From: Streptomyces asiaticus
Lineage (GTDB): Bacteria; Actinomycetota; Actinomycetes; Streptomycetales; Streptomycetaceae
Length of the DNA stretch: 64,000 nt
Direction of reading: 5' to 3'
Assembly (NCBI RefSeq): GCF_018138715.1
Contig: NZ_JAGSHX010000006.1
Coordinates: 8,618,001 to 8,682,000, forward strand
The first letter of the stretch is position 1, and each line of letters opens with the position of its first letter. The position numbers and the translations under genes were made by a program. Below are positions 54,054 to 61,643 of the stretch, piece after piece. The notes below the pieces were generated by a model. The model was not told the origin of the DNA. It was given only the letters and a program-made list of their open reading frames with translations, and ran no database searches.

Positions 54054-55901
54054 ATGCCGACGCCCGCGGGCTATCCCGGTGTCTACATCGAAGAGCTTCC
54101 CAGCAGCGTCCGTACCATCGCCTCGGTCACCACCTCGGTGACCGCCTTCGTGGGCCACACCCGGCGCGGCCCGCTGAACACCCCGGTCCGCATCACCAGC
54201 TTCGCCGACTTCGAGCGCCGTTTCGGGGGCCTCACCTCGCAGAGCGCGGTCGGCTACGCGGTACACCAGTTCTTCGGCAACGGCGGCACCGTGGCGGTCG
54301 TCGTCCGCGTGACCAAGGCCGGGACCGGCAAGGCCGCTTGCGTCACCCTCGAATCCACCGAGGGGCACAGCGAATGCCCCGTGCTGGAGGTGCACGCCAA
54401 GGAGCCCGGCCACTGGGGCTCCGGCCTGCGGCTGGCCGTCGACTACGACACCCCGTGCCCGGAGGAGACCTTCAACCTCCATGTGCTCGACGCCCGGGGC
54501 ACCTCCCGCGAGTCCTTCGCCAACCTGTCCATGGACCCCGCCCACGGCCGCCACGCCGAGACCGTGATCAACGCCGGGTCGGCGCTGATCCGGGTCAAGG
54601 CGGTCGGCGAGGGCCGGCCGGACCCCTCCGGCACGGTCTCCAAGCCGTTCGCGGACGAACTCCCCGATCTCGAGGTCGAGCTGACGGTCAAGATCGGCGA
54701 GGTGGAGCGCGCGTTCACGCTCTACGACCCGGACTGCGACGGCGAGGCTCCGTGCGACGTCACCGAGCTGGCCCTGCTCCTGGAGCGCAAGCTGCGCGCG
54801 CTGCCCGACGCCCCCGGCAAGCACGCCTTCGCGGGCACCGAGGTCACCGCGTTCGGCCGCCGCCTCCAGGTCGTCGCCGGCTCCATCGACCCCGACGACG
54901 TGGTGCGCTTCCTGGGCGAATGCGCCAATGACCTGGGCCTGGAGGCATCGGTCAACCCGCCCGTCTTCCCGCTGTCCGGCGGCGAGGACGGCGCCCCGCC
55001 CGGCCCCCGCGACCTCATCGGCAGCGAGGCGGCCAAGACCGGCCTCCAGGCGCTGCGCGACATCGAGGACGTCAACCTGCTGTCGCTGCCCGAGCTCGCC
55101 GGATACGAGTCCGTGGGCGACATGGTCACCGTGCTGTCGGCGGCCGACCGGCTGTGCCGCGAGCGGCGGATCTTCCTGCTGGTCGACGCGCCCTCGGCCT
55201 GGGGCAGCGTGGACGCGGCCCGCGCCGGGATCGGCGCCTTCGAACCGGTCCGCAGCGACCACGCCGCGCTGTACTTCCCGCACCTGCGGCTCACCGACCC
55301 GCTCACCGGGCGGCTGCGCGCCTTCCCGCCCTCCGGGGCGCTCGCGGGCGTCATGGCCCGTACGGACGGCGAGCGCGGCGTGTGGAAGGCCCCGGCCGGG
55401 ACCGAGGCCCGGCTGGCCGGGGTGTACTCACTCGCCGTCCAGCTGACCGACCGGGAGAACGGGCTGCTCAACCCGCTGGGCATCAACTGCCTGCGCACGT
55501 TCCCGGTGGTGGGCCCGCTGGTCTGGGGCGCCCGCACGCTGCGCGGCGCCGACGCGCTCGACAGCGAATGGAAGTACGTCCCGGTACGGCGGCTGGCGCT
55601 GCATATCGAGGAGAGCCTGCGCCGCGGACTGCAATGGGTCGTTTTCGAACCCAATACCGAGCAGTTGTGGCAGCAGATCCGGCTGAACGCTTCCGGCTAT
55701 CTCCACACGCTGTTCGAGAAGGGCGCGTTCAAGGGCGGCACTCCGCGGCAGGCGTACTTCGTCAAGTGCGACAAGGACACCACGACGGACGAGGACATCG
55801 CCAACGGCGTCGTGAATGTCGTGGTCGGTATTGCGCCGGTCAAGCCCGCGGAGTTCGTGATCGTCAAGATCCAGCAGATGGCCGGACAGTTCGAGATTTA
55901 G
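54054..55901 (+). CDS. Contractile tail sheath protein of an injection system
   Basis: 615 residues. The start PTPAGYPGVYIEELPSSVRTIASVTTSVTAFVGHTRRGPLNTPVRITSFADFERRFGG is the phage-sheath N-terminus, and AVGYAVHQFFGNGGTVAVVVRV follows. The C-terminal sheath domain ends with NCLRTFPVVGPLVWGARTLRG, ALDSEWKYVPVRRLALHIEESLRRGLQWVVFEPN and NGVVNVVVGIAPVKPAEFVIVKIQQM. It corresponds to the sheath of Afp/PVC and of the Streptomyces system (Cis2). On triggering it contracts around the tube. First gene after the long leader; the tube gene starts 7 bp after its stop. Confidence 0.95.
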   Translation: MPTPAGYPGVYIEELPSSVRTIASVTTSVTAFVGHTRRGPLNTPVRITSFADFERRFGGLTSQSAVGYAVHQFFGNGGTVAVVVRVTKAGTGKAACVTLESTEGHSECPVLEVHAKEPGHWGSGLRLAVDYDTPCPEETFNLHVLDARGTSRESFANLSMDPAHGRHAETVINAGSALIRVKAVGEGRPDPSGTVSKPFADELPDLEVELTVKIGEVERAFTLYDPDCDGEAPCDVTELALLLERKLRALPDAPGKHAFAGTEVTAFGRRLQVVAGSIDPDDVVRFLGECANDLGLEASVNPPVFPLSGGEDGAPPGPRDLIGSEAAKTGLQALRDIEDVNLLSLPELAGYESVGDMVTVLSAADRLCRERRIFLLVDAPSAWGSVDAARAGIGAFEPVRSDHAALYFPHLRLTDPLTGRLRAFPPSGALAGVMARTDGERGVWKAPAGTEARLAGVYSLAVQLTDRENGLLNPLGINCLRTFPVVGPLVWGARTLRGADALDSEWKYVPVRRLALHIEESLRRGLQWVVFEPNTEQLWQQIRLNASGYLHTLFEKGAFKGGTPRQAYFVKCDKDTTTDEDIANGVVNVVVGIAPVKPAEFVIVKIQQMAGQFEI

Positions 55902-55908
55902 GAATGTG

Positions 55909-56433
55909 ATGGCTGAGTTCCAGGTCAACGCCCATCGCTTCGACCCGTACAAGAACTTCAAGTTTCTGGTCCTCTGGGACGGTCGTACGGTCGCGGGCAT
56001 CAGCAAGATCAGTCCGCTCAAGCGCACCACCGAGGTCGTCAAGCACCGCAACGGCGGCGACCCCAGCTCACCCCGCAAGTCCCCGGGCCGGTCCGAGTTC
56101 GAGGGGATCACCCTGGAGCGCGGCGTCACCCACGACCCGGAGTTCGACCGCTGGGCCAACAAGGTCTGGCAGGTCGGCGCGGGGCTCGGCGCCGAGGTCT
56201 CGCTCGCCGACTTCCGCAAGGACATCGTCATCCAGGTCCTCAACGAGGCGGGCCAGGTGGCCGTCTCGCACAAGCTCTACCGGACCTGGCCGAGCGAGTA
56301 CCAGGTGCTGGGCGAGCTGGACGCCAACGCCAACGCGGTCGCGATCCAGAGCCTGAAGCTGGAGTGCGAGGGCTGGGAGCGGGACTACGAGGTGCCGGAG
56401 CCGGAAGAGCCCTCGTTCACGCATCCCGCGTAG
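55909..56433 (+). CDS. Inner tube protein (phage tail tube, gp19-like)
   Basis: 174 residues. EFQVNAHRFDPYKNFKFLVLWDGRTVAGISKISPLKRTTEVVKHRNGG begins the Hcp/gp19-like fold; FEGITLERGVTHDPEFDRWANKVW and GWERDYEVPEPEEPSF complete it. Corresponds to Cis1/Pvc1-type tubes. ATG 55909 has AGGA about 5 bp upstream; a GTG immediately before it (55906) is less likely. Stacked hexamers form the tube inside the sheath. Confidence 0.93.
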   Translation: MAEFQVNAHRFDPYKNFKFLVLWDGRTVAGISKISPLKRTTEVVKHRNGGDPSSPRKSPGRSEFEGITLERGVTHDPEFDRWANKVWQVGAGLGAEVSLADFRKDIVIQVLNEAGQVAVSHKLYRTWPSEYQVLGELDANANAVAIQSLKLECEGWERDYEVPEPEEPSFTHPA

Positions 56434-56516
56434 GCGGGGGACGGGGACGGGGCGCGGGACGGCGGCGGTCACGGGTACGGGGAACGGCACGGTACGGGGA
56501 GCGGACGGCCTGAGAG

Positions 56517-57437
56517 ATGGGGAACACGGGGCCCGCGGAGCTGCTGGCCATCTGGGAGGCGGGGCTGGCGCACCACGGCCCCGGCCGCGCCCTGCTGCTG
56601 CACCGGGCGGCCCGCCCGGAGGCCGCGGCGGACGAGCTGCTGTCGCTGCCGGTGGGCGAGCGCGAGGCGGATCTGTACGCCCTGCGGCGCGCGCTCTTCG
56701 GCGAGCGGATGCAGATCCGGGCCGAGTGCGGTGCGTGCGGCGAGGCCATGGAATTCGACCTCGACGCACGCGCCCTGGGTGTGCGCCCGGGGGCGCAGGA
56801 CGGCCCGCTCCGGGTGGAGGAGGGCGAGTGGACGGTCGAGTTCCGGCTGCCCACCGTCGCCGACCTGGAGGCCGCCGCGCGGGCGGTGGCCGAAGCGGGC
56901 GGGCCCTTGGGCGCGAACGGGAACGTGGGCGTGGACTCGGGCGTGGACGCGAACGGGAACGTGGGCGCGGGCGTGGGCGCGGGCGTCGGCGTCGGCGCGA
57001 ACGGGAACGTGGACGCGGCCTCGGACTCGTACGGCAACGAGGCCGAGCGCGAGCCCACCGCCGCCGCCCGCGCCCGCCGGGCCCTGATCGCCCGCTGCAT
57101 CGTCTCCGTGCACCGTTCGGGGCGGCCCGTCCCCGCCGACCGCCTCCCCGCGGCCGAACTGCCGGAGCCGGTGCAGCGGCGCCTCGCCGAGGCCGCCGAG
57201 CGCGCCGACCCGGCGGCCGATGTGACGCTCAGCGTCGCCTGCCCCGAATGCGGCGAGGCCACCCGGGCCGAGCTGGATATCGCCTCCTACCTGTGGGCCG
57301 AACTCGACCACTGGGCACGGGACCTGCTGCTCGATGTCCACCTGCTCGCCACCGCATACGGCTGGAGCGAGCCTCAGATCCTGGCGCTCAGCCCGCTGCG
57401 GCGCCGTTACTACCTGGAGCTGTGCGCAGATGGCTGA
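56517..57437 (+). CDS. T4-type baseplate chaperone with two CxxC pairs
   Basis: 306 residues. The N- and C-terminal parts resemble the T4 gp26/gp51 baseplate-hub assembly family: ELLAIWEAGLAHHGPGRALLLHRAA, VGEREADLYALRRALFG and RDLLLDVHLLATAYGWSEPQILALSPLRRRYYLEL. ECGACGEAMEFDLDA (near 72) and ACPECGEATRAELDIA (near 245) are two CxxC pairs that could form a zinc ribbon. Between them a repetitive Gly/Asn/Val insertion (GANGNVGVDSGVDANGNVG) covers about 45 residues. Its job is probably assembly of the baseplate. Overlaps the next gene by 8 bp. Confidence 0.8.
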   Translation: MGNTGPAELLAIWEAGLAHHGPGRALLLHRAARPEAAADELLSLPVGEREADLYALRRALFGERMQIRAECGACGEAMEFDLDARALGVRPGAQDGPLRVEEGEWTVEFRLPTVADLEAAARAVAEAGGPLGANGNVGVDSGVDANGNVGAGVGAGVGVGANGNVDAASDSYGNEAEREPTAAARARRALIARCIVSVHRSGRPVPADRLPAAELPEPVQRRLAEAAERADPAADVTLSVACPECGEATRAELDIASYLWAELDHWARDLLLDVHLLATAYGWSEPQILALSPLRRRYYLELCADG

Positions 57438-58173
57438 CTACTTCGACCGGCTGCTCGCGCGGCACGTCCCCGTCCCCGTACCGGGGCGGGCGGCGGGCGG
57501 CGGCGCCGGCGAGCGCCCGGTCCGGGTGCGGCCGCGGCTGCCGGGCCCGTACGAGCGGATCGAGGCGCTGCGGGGGGAATCACCGCTGCCGGAGGAGCCC
57601 ACACCGGCCCGGGTGGCCCCGCCACCGGTGGCCGACCGCTACCAGGAGGTGCTCCGGCACGAGCGCGAGGTCAGGACCGACCGGCACACCGTCGTACGCG
57701 CCGAGCCCACACCGTACGAGGACGTGGAGCGGTACGCCGAACCCCCGGCCCCGGCACCGCTGTTGCTCCCCAGCGCACAGCTCACCGCCGGACCGAACCC
57801 GGTCGCCCCCGACGCCCGGGCGCCACGGCGGGGCACCACGGCGTCCCCGGCACCCGACGCCACACCGGCCGCGGCGGGATCCCGGCCCGGGCCGCTGTCC
57901 GCGGACGTGTGGTCCGCGGTGGCCGCCGCGCCGCTGCCGGCCCGCGCGGCCGACGCCACCCCGGGCCGCGAGGCCGCGCGGCTTCCCGCCGGGCGGCGCC
58001 GCGCCCGGTCCGCCCAGCGCACGGTGCACGTCCAGATCGGGCGGCTGGAGGTCACCGCCGCCACCCCGCCCGGCGCCGACCGCACCACGGGCGCCCGCAC
58101 CGGAACGACGGGACGGCGCGCGCCCGCGCTGAGCCTGGAGGACTACCTGGCACGCGGCGAGAGGAGGGACTGA
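57430..58173 (+). CDS. Pro/Arg-rich injection-system protein
   Basis: 247 residues of mostly disordered Pro/Ala/Arg sequence. It begins MADYFDRLLARHVPVPVPGRAAGG, and the C-terminal part has the motif AQRTVHVQIGRLEVTAATPP near residue 205, recurrent in injection-system clusters, and LSLEDYLARGERRD at the end. No enzyme or membrane features. A gene of this kind regularly lies between the gp26-like and DUF4255 genes in Streptomyces clusters, so a structural or assembly role is likely. ATG 57430 lies within the previous gene's end. Confidence 0.7.
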   Translation: MADYFDRLLARHVPVPVPGRAAGGGAGERPVRVRPRLPGPYERIEALRGESPLPEEPTPARVAPPPVADRYQEVLRHEREVRTDRHTVVRAEPTPYEDVERYAEPPAPAPLLLPSAQLTAGPNPVAPDARAPRRGTTASPAPDATPAAAGSRPGPLSADVWSAVAAAPLPARAADATPGREAARLPAGRRRARSAQRTVHVQIGRLEVTAATPPGADRTTGARTGTTGRRAPALSLEDYLARGERRD

Positions 58174-58177
58174 CACC

Positions 58178-59092
58178 ATGAGCAACGGACTCGCCTTCGC
58201 GACCGTCACCCAGGCCCTCGCGCTGCTGATCGCGAACAATCTGCGGCCCGAGATCGACATCGCGGTCACGGTGGACACCCGTAGGCCCCCGGCCGAGCCG
58301 CCCACCGAACCGACCATCAACATCTTCCTCTACCAGGTCACCCCGAACGCCTCGATGCGCGCCACCGACCTGCCCACCCGCGCCTCGGACGGCACCCTGC
58401 TCAAGCGACCGGCCGCGGCGATGGATCTGCACTATCTGATCAGCGCGTACGGCGAGGAGTCCGAACTGGTCGGGCAGCGCCTGATCGGCACCGTGGTGCG
58501 CATCCTGCACGAGATCCCGATGCTGCCGAAGGACGTGATCGAAGAGGCCGCCCGGCGCTCGTACCTGACGGGCAGCGACCTGGCCGAGACGGTGCAGCGG
58601 GTGCGCTTCACTCCGACGCAGATGGACGTGGACGAGACCTCCAAGCTCTGGGGGATGCTCTACCAGACCCCGTATGTGCTGTCGGTCTGCTACCAGGGCT
58701 CGTTGGTCCTGATCGAGGGGCGCGAGCGCCCGGTCCCGGCGAAGCCGGTGGAACGCCCCACGGTGCGGGTACTGCCCTTCGGCGCGCCGGGAGCGCCGGA
58801 GCCACCCACCCTGCCGGGGGCGGAGCGGCCCGAGGAGCCCGCCGAGGCGGAGGCATCGACGGAGGCCGAGACCCCGTCGCCCGCCATGCCCGCCAAGAAG
58901 CGCCCCGCCGCCGCGAAGACGGCCGTGGCCAAGACCGCCAAAGCCGCCAAGACCGCGAAGGCGGCCGCAACCAAATCGGCCGCGACCAAGACCACGAAGT
59001 CGGCCGCGGCCAAGTCGGCCGCCTCACCCACCCGCGCACGCAAGTCCACGCCCCGGCGCCGTGGCGGCCGCTCCGAGGACACGGAGAGCTGA
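58178..59092 (+). CDS. DUF4255 tail terminator/cap protein with Lys/Ala-rich tail
   Basis: 304 residues. Residues 1-190 match DUF4255 (Pvc16-like caps): SNGLAFATVTQALALLIANNLRPEIDIAVTVDTRRPP, INIFLYQVTPNASMRATDLPTR, LHYLISAYGEESELVGQRLIGTVVRILHE and LWGMLYQTPYVLSVCYQGSLVLIEG. The last 60 residues are histone-H1-like repeats of Lys/Ala/Thr (KTAKAAKTAKAAATKSAATKTTK), which are not part of the domain. The cap seals the end of tube and sheath. AGGAGGG precedes the ATG. Confidence 0.92.
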   Translation: MSNGLAFATVTQALALLIANNLRPEIDIAVTVDTRRPPAEPPTEPTINIFLYQVTPNASMRATDLPTRASDGTLLKRPAAAMDLHYLISAYGEESELVGQRLIGTVVRILHEIPMLPKDVIEEAARRSYLTGSDLAETVQRVRFTPTQMDVDETSKLWGMLYQTPYVLSVCYQGSLVLIEGRERPVPAKPVERPTVRVLPFGAPGAPEPPTLPGAERPEEPAEAEASTEAETPSPAMPAKKRPAAAKTAVAKTAKAAKTAKAAATKSAATKTTKSAAAKSAASPTRARKSTPRRRGGRSEDTES

Positions 59093-59100
59093 GGCACACG

Positions 59101-61359
59101 GTGGGGGAGAAGGGGGCGGACGACACCATGGGCACGCGGAACGGCCGCGCATCGGCAGCGTCCGACGCCGTCGCCGAGGGCGCGGACGCCATCGCGGGTG
59201 GGGACGCCACCGAGGGCGCGGACGCCACCGAGGGCGGGGACGCCGTCGCGGGTGGGGACTCGGACGCGGGTGGGGACGCCGCTGCGGGCGGGGACTTCGC
59301 CGCAGGGGCAGGCTCCAGCGCGGGCGCAGGCCCCTTCGCGGCCGGGCCCATCGCGGCCGAGGACGGGCAGGCCCTGGGCGCCGCCGTCCAGGCGGTACTG
59401 GCCCGCGTCGACGCCCACGCGCGCCGCGCCACCGCCAACGGCTCCCGGCCCAGTGCCTCCGCGAACCGCGATACCGCCACCGTGGACGACCCCAACACCC
59501 CAGCCACCGCCGCCCAGCCGCCCCACACGGAAGACCACGCGCAAGCGATCCCCGGCCCCGCCGCCCTCGACGCGCTCGTGGCGTGCTTCGGTCTCAGCAC
59601 CTTCGAGCGCCAGCTCGTCCTGCTGGCGGCGGCCGCCGAGCTGGACCCCACCGCCGCCGCGCGGTGTGCCGCCGCCAGTGGCGATCCGGCCCGTGCGTAC
59701 CCCACCTTCTCGCTCGCCCTCGCCGCGCTCGACGAGCCGCACTGGAGCGCGCTCACCCCCGTGTCCCCGCTCCGCCGCTGGCGGCTCGTAGACCTCGACG
59801 AAGAGACCCGGCTGACCACAACACGCCTCCGCATCGACGAGCGCATCCTGCACTTCCTGGCCGGGTCGCCCTACCTCGACGCCCGGCTGCACGGGCTGCT
59901 GCGCCGTGCGCAGCCCCCGCGGACCCTGCCGCCCTCGTACGACCGGGCGGCGGACCAGGTGGCGGCGGGCTGGAACGAGTCGCGTCCGGAGGCCCCGTTG
60001 CGCGTGGAGCTCGTCGGCGGCGATCTGACCACCCGTACCGACATCGCCGCCGAGGCCGCCCGCCGCACCGGACTCGCGCTGTACGTCATGGCCTCGGACG
60101 ACGTCCCCACCGACGCGGCCGAACGCGACCGCCTCGCCCGCCTCTGGCAGCGCGAGGCCGTACTGCTGCCCGCGGCGCTCCTGCTGGAGGTCGGCGAGCC
60201 GGACCGGGAGCAGACCGCCGCCACGGACGCGTTCATCGAGGCCGCAGCCGTGCCCCTCGTGGTCTCCAGCGAGGACCCGCGCCGTACCGACCGCCCGCGC
60301 GGCGAGCGCGTCACCGTGCCCGGGCTGGACGACAGCGAACAACTCGACCTCTGGGCGGACGCCTTCGCCGACATCCCCCGGATCGAGGCGGCCCATCTGC
60401 GGTCGCTGGTGGCCCAGTTCCAGCTGCCGCCCCACATCATCCGCTCCGCTGCCGCCGCCGTACGCCGCGACCTCACCGACGTCACTGACGCCCCACTGGA
60501 CCCCGCCGAACTCGCGTGGCGGGCCGGGCTCACCGAGGCGCGCATCGGCCTGGACGAACTGGGCCGGCGCATCGAGCCCGAGGCCGCCTGGGACGATCTG
60601 GTCCTCGCCGACCACCAGGCGCGGATCCTGCGCGAGATCGTCGCCCACGTACGGCAGCGCGCCACCGTCCACCAGGAGTGGGGCTTCGCCGCGACACTCC
60701 GCCGGGGCCTGGGCGTCACCGCCCTCTTCGCGGGCGGTTCCGGCACCGGCAAGACCCTCGCCGCCGAAGTGATGGCCAAGGAGCTGGGCCTGGACCTCTT
60801 CGTCATCGACCTCTCCCAGGTGGTCAGCAAATACATCGGCGAGACCGAGAAGAACCTGCGCAAGGTCTTCGACGCCGCCGAGCGCGGCGGCGCACTGCTG
60901 CTCTTCGACGAGGCGGACGCGCTGTTCGGCAAGCGCAGCGAGGTCAAGGACAGCCACGACCGGTACGCCAACCTGGAGGTCAGCTATCTGCTGATGCGCA
61001 TGGAGGCGTACCGGGGCCTGGCCATCCTCACCACCAACATGAAGAAGGCCCTCGACCCGGCCTTCATGCGCCGGATCCGCTTCGTCGTGGACTTCCCCTT
61101 CCCCGGCGAGAGCGAGCGCGCCGAGATCTGGCGCCGGGTGCTCCCCGCCCGGGCGCCGACGAAGGACATCGACCCCGAACGCCTCGCCCAACTCACCGTG
61201 GCGGGTGGCTCGATCCGCAACATCGCGCTCTCCGGCGCCTTCCTCGCCGCCGAGGAGGGCGACCGCCTCCAGATGCGCCACATGCTGGCGGCGGCGCGCA
61301 CCGAGTACCAGAAGCTGGACCGTTCGCTCACACCCTCGGAGGTCACCGGATGGGTCTGA
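59101..61359 (+). CDS. AAA+ ATPase of the injection system
   Basis: 752 residues. A repetitive N-terminal 90 residues (GADATEGGDAVAGGD units) precede a winged region (about 150-450). The C-terminal AAA+ domain has Walker A GGSGTGKT, Walker B LLLFDEADALFG, sensor ILTTNMKKALDPAFMRRIRFVVDF and the arginine-finger region. The Pvc15/Cis15 counterpart is needed for assembly or cargo loading in other systems. GTG 59101 follows GAGG; ATG 59128 is possible. It overlaps the next gene by 10 bp. Confidence 0.93.
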   Translation: MGEKGADDTMGTRNGRASAASDAVAEGADAIAGGDATEGADATEGGDAVAGGDSDAGGDAAAGGDFAAGAGSSAGAGPFAAGPIAAEDGQALGAAVQAVLARVDAHARRATANGSRPSASANRDTATVDDPNTPATAAQPPHTEDHAQAIPGPAALDALVACFGLSTFERQLVLLAAAAELDPTAAARCAAASGDPARAYPTFSLALAALDEPHWSALTPVSPLRRWRLVDLDEETRLTTTRLRIDERILHFLAGSPYLDARLHGLLRRAQPPRTLPPSYDRAADQVAAGWNESRPEAPLRVELVGGDLTTRTDIAAEAARRTGLALYVMASDDVPTDAAERDRLARLWQREAVLLPAALLLEVGEPDREQTAATDAFIEAAAVPLVVSSEDPRRTDRPRGERVTVPGLDDSEQLDLWADAFADIPRIEAAHLRSLVAQFQLPPHIIRSAAAAVRRDLTDVTDAPLDPAELAWRAGLTEARIGLDELGRRIEPEAAWDDLVLADHQARILREIVAHVRQRATVHQEWGFAATLRRGLGVTALFAGGSGTGKTLAAEVMAKELGLDLFVIDLSQVVSKYIGETEKNLRKVFDAAERGGALLLFDEADALFGKRSEVKDSHDRYANLEVSYLLMRMEAYRGLAILTTNMKKALDPAFMRRIRFVVDFPFPGESERAEIWRRVLPARAPTKDIDPERLAQLTVAGGSIRNIALSGAFLAAEEGDRLQMRHMLAAARTEYQKLDRSLTPSEVTGWV

Positions 61360-61643
61360 ACGAGGAGCCGCGCACGGTCCATGTGGACATCGGCGAGCTG
61401 ACGCTGACCGGCTTCGGCGCCGGGATCGACCCGGACCAGGTCGGGGTGGCATTCCAGACGGAGCTGACCCGCCTCGTACAGGAACGCGGCGTACCGCTGG
61501 CGGCGACCGGCGCCGACCGCGCCCTCGACGTCCTGTCCGACCTGCCCCCGCTCCCCGCCACCACCTCCCCGGCCCGGCTGGGCGAGGCCCTGGCCCGGGC
61601 CGTACACGCGGGCCTGTCCGGAAGGGGGCGGGAGGGGACATGA
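61350..61643 (+). CDS. Small injection-system protein
   Basis: 97 residues: RTVHVDIGELTLTGFGAGIDPDQVGVAFQTELTRLVQERGVPLAA, then LGEALARAVHAGLSGRG. It resembles the small protein found after the ATPase in many actinobacterial clusters and echoes the VHVQIGRLEVTA motif of the Pro-rich protein at 57430. A beta strand and amphipathic helices are likely. ATG 61350 lies inside the ATPase end and its stop overlaps the DUF4157 gene by ATGA, so all three are translated together. Confidence 0.72.
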   Translation: MGLNEEPRTVHVDIGELTLTGFGAGIDPDQVGVAFQTELTRLVQERGVPLAATGADRALDVLSDLPPLPATTSPARLGEALARAVHAGLSGRGREGT

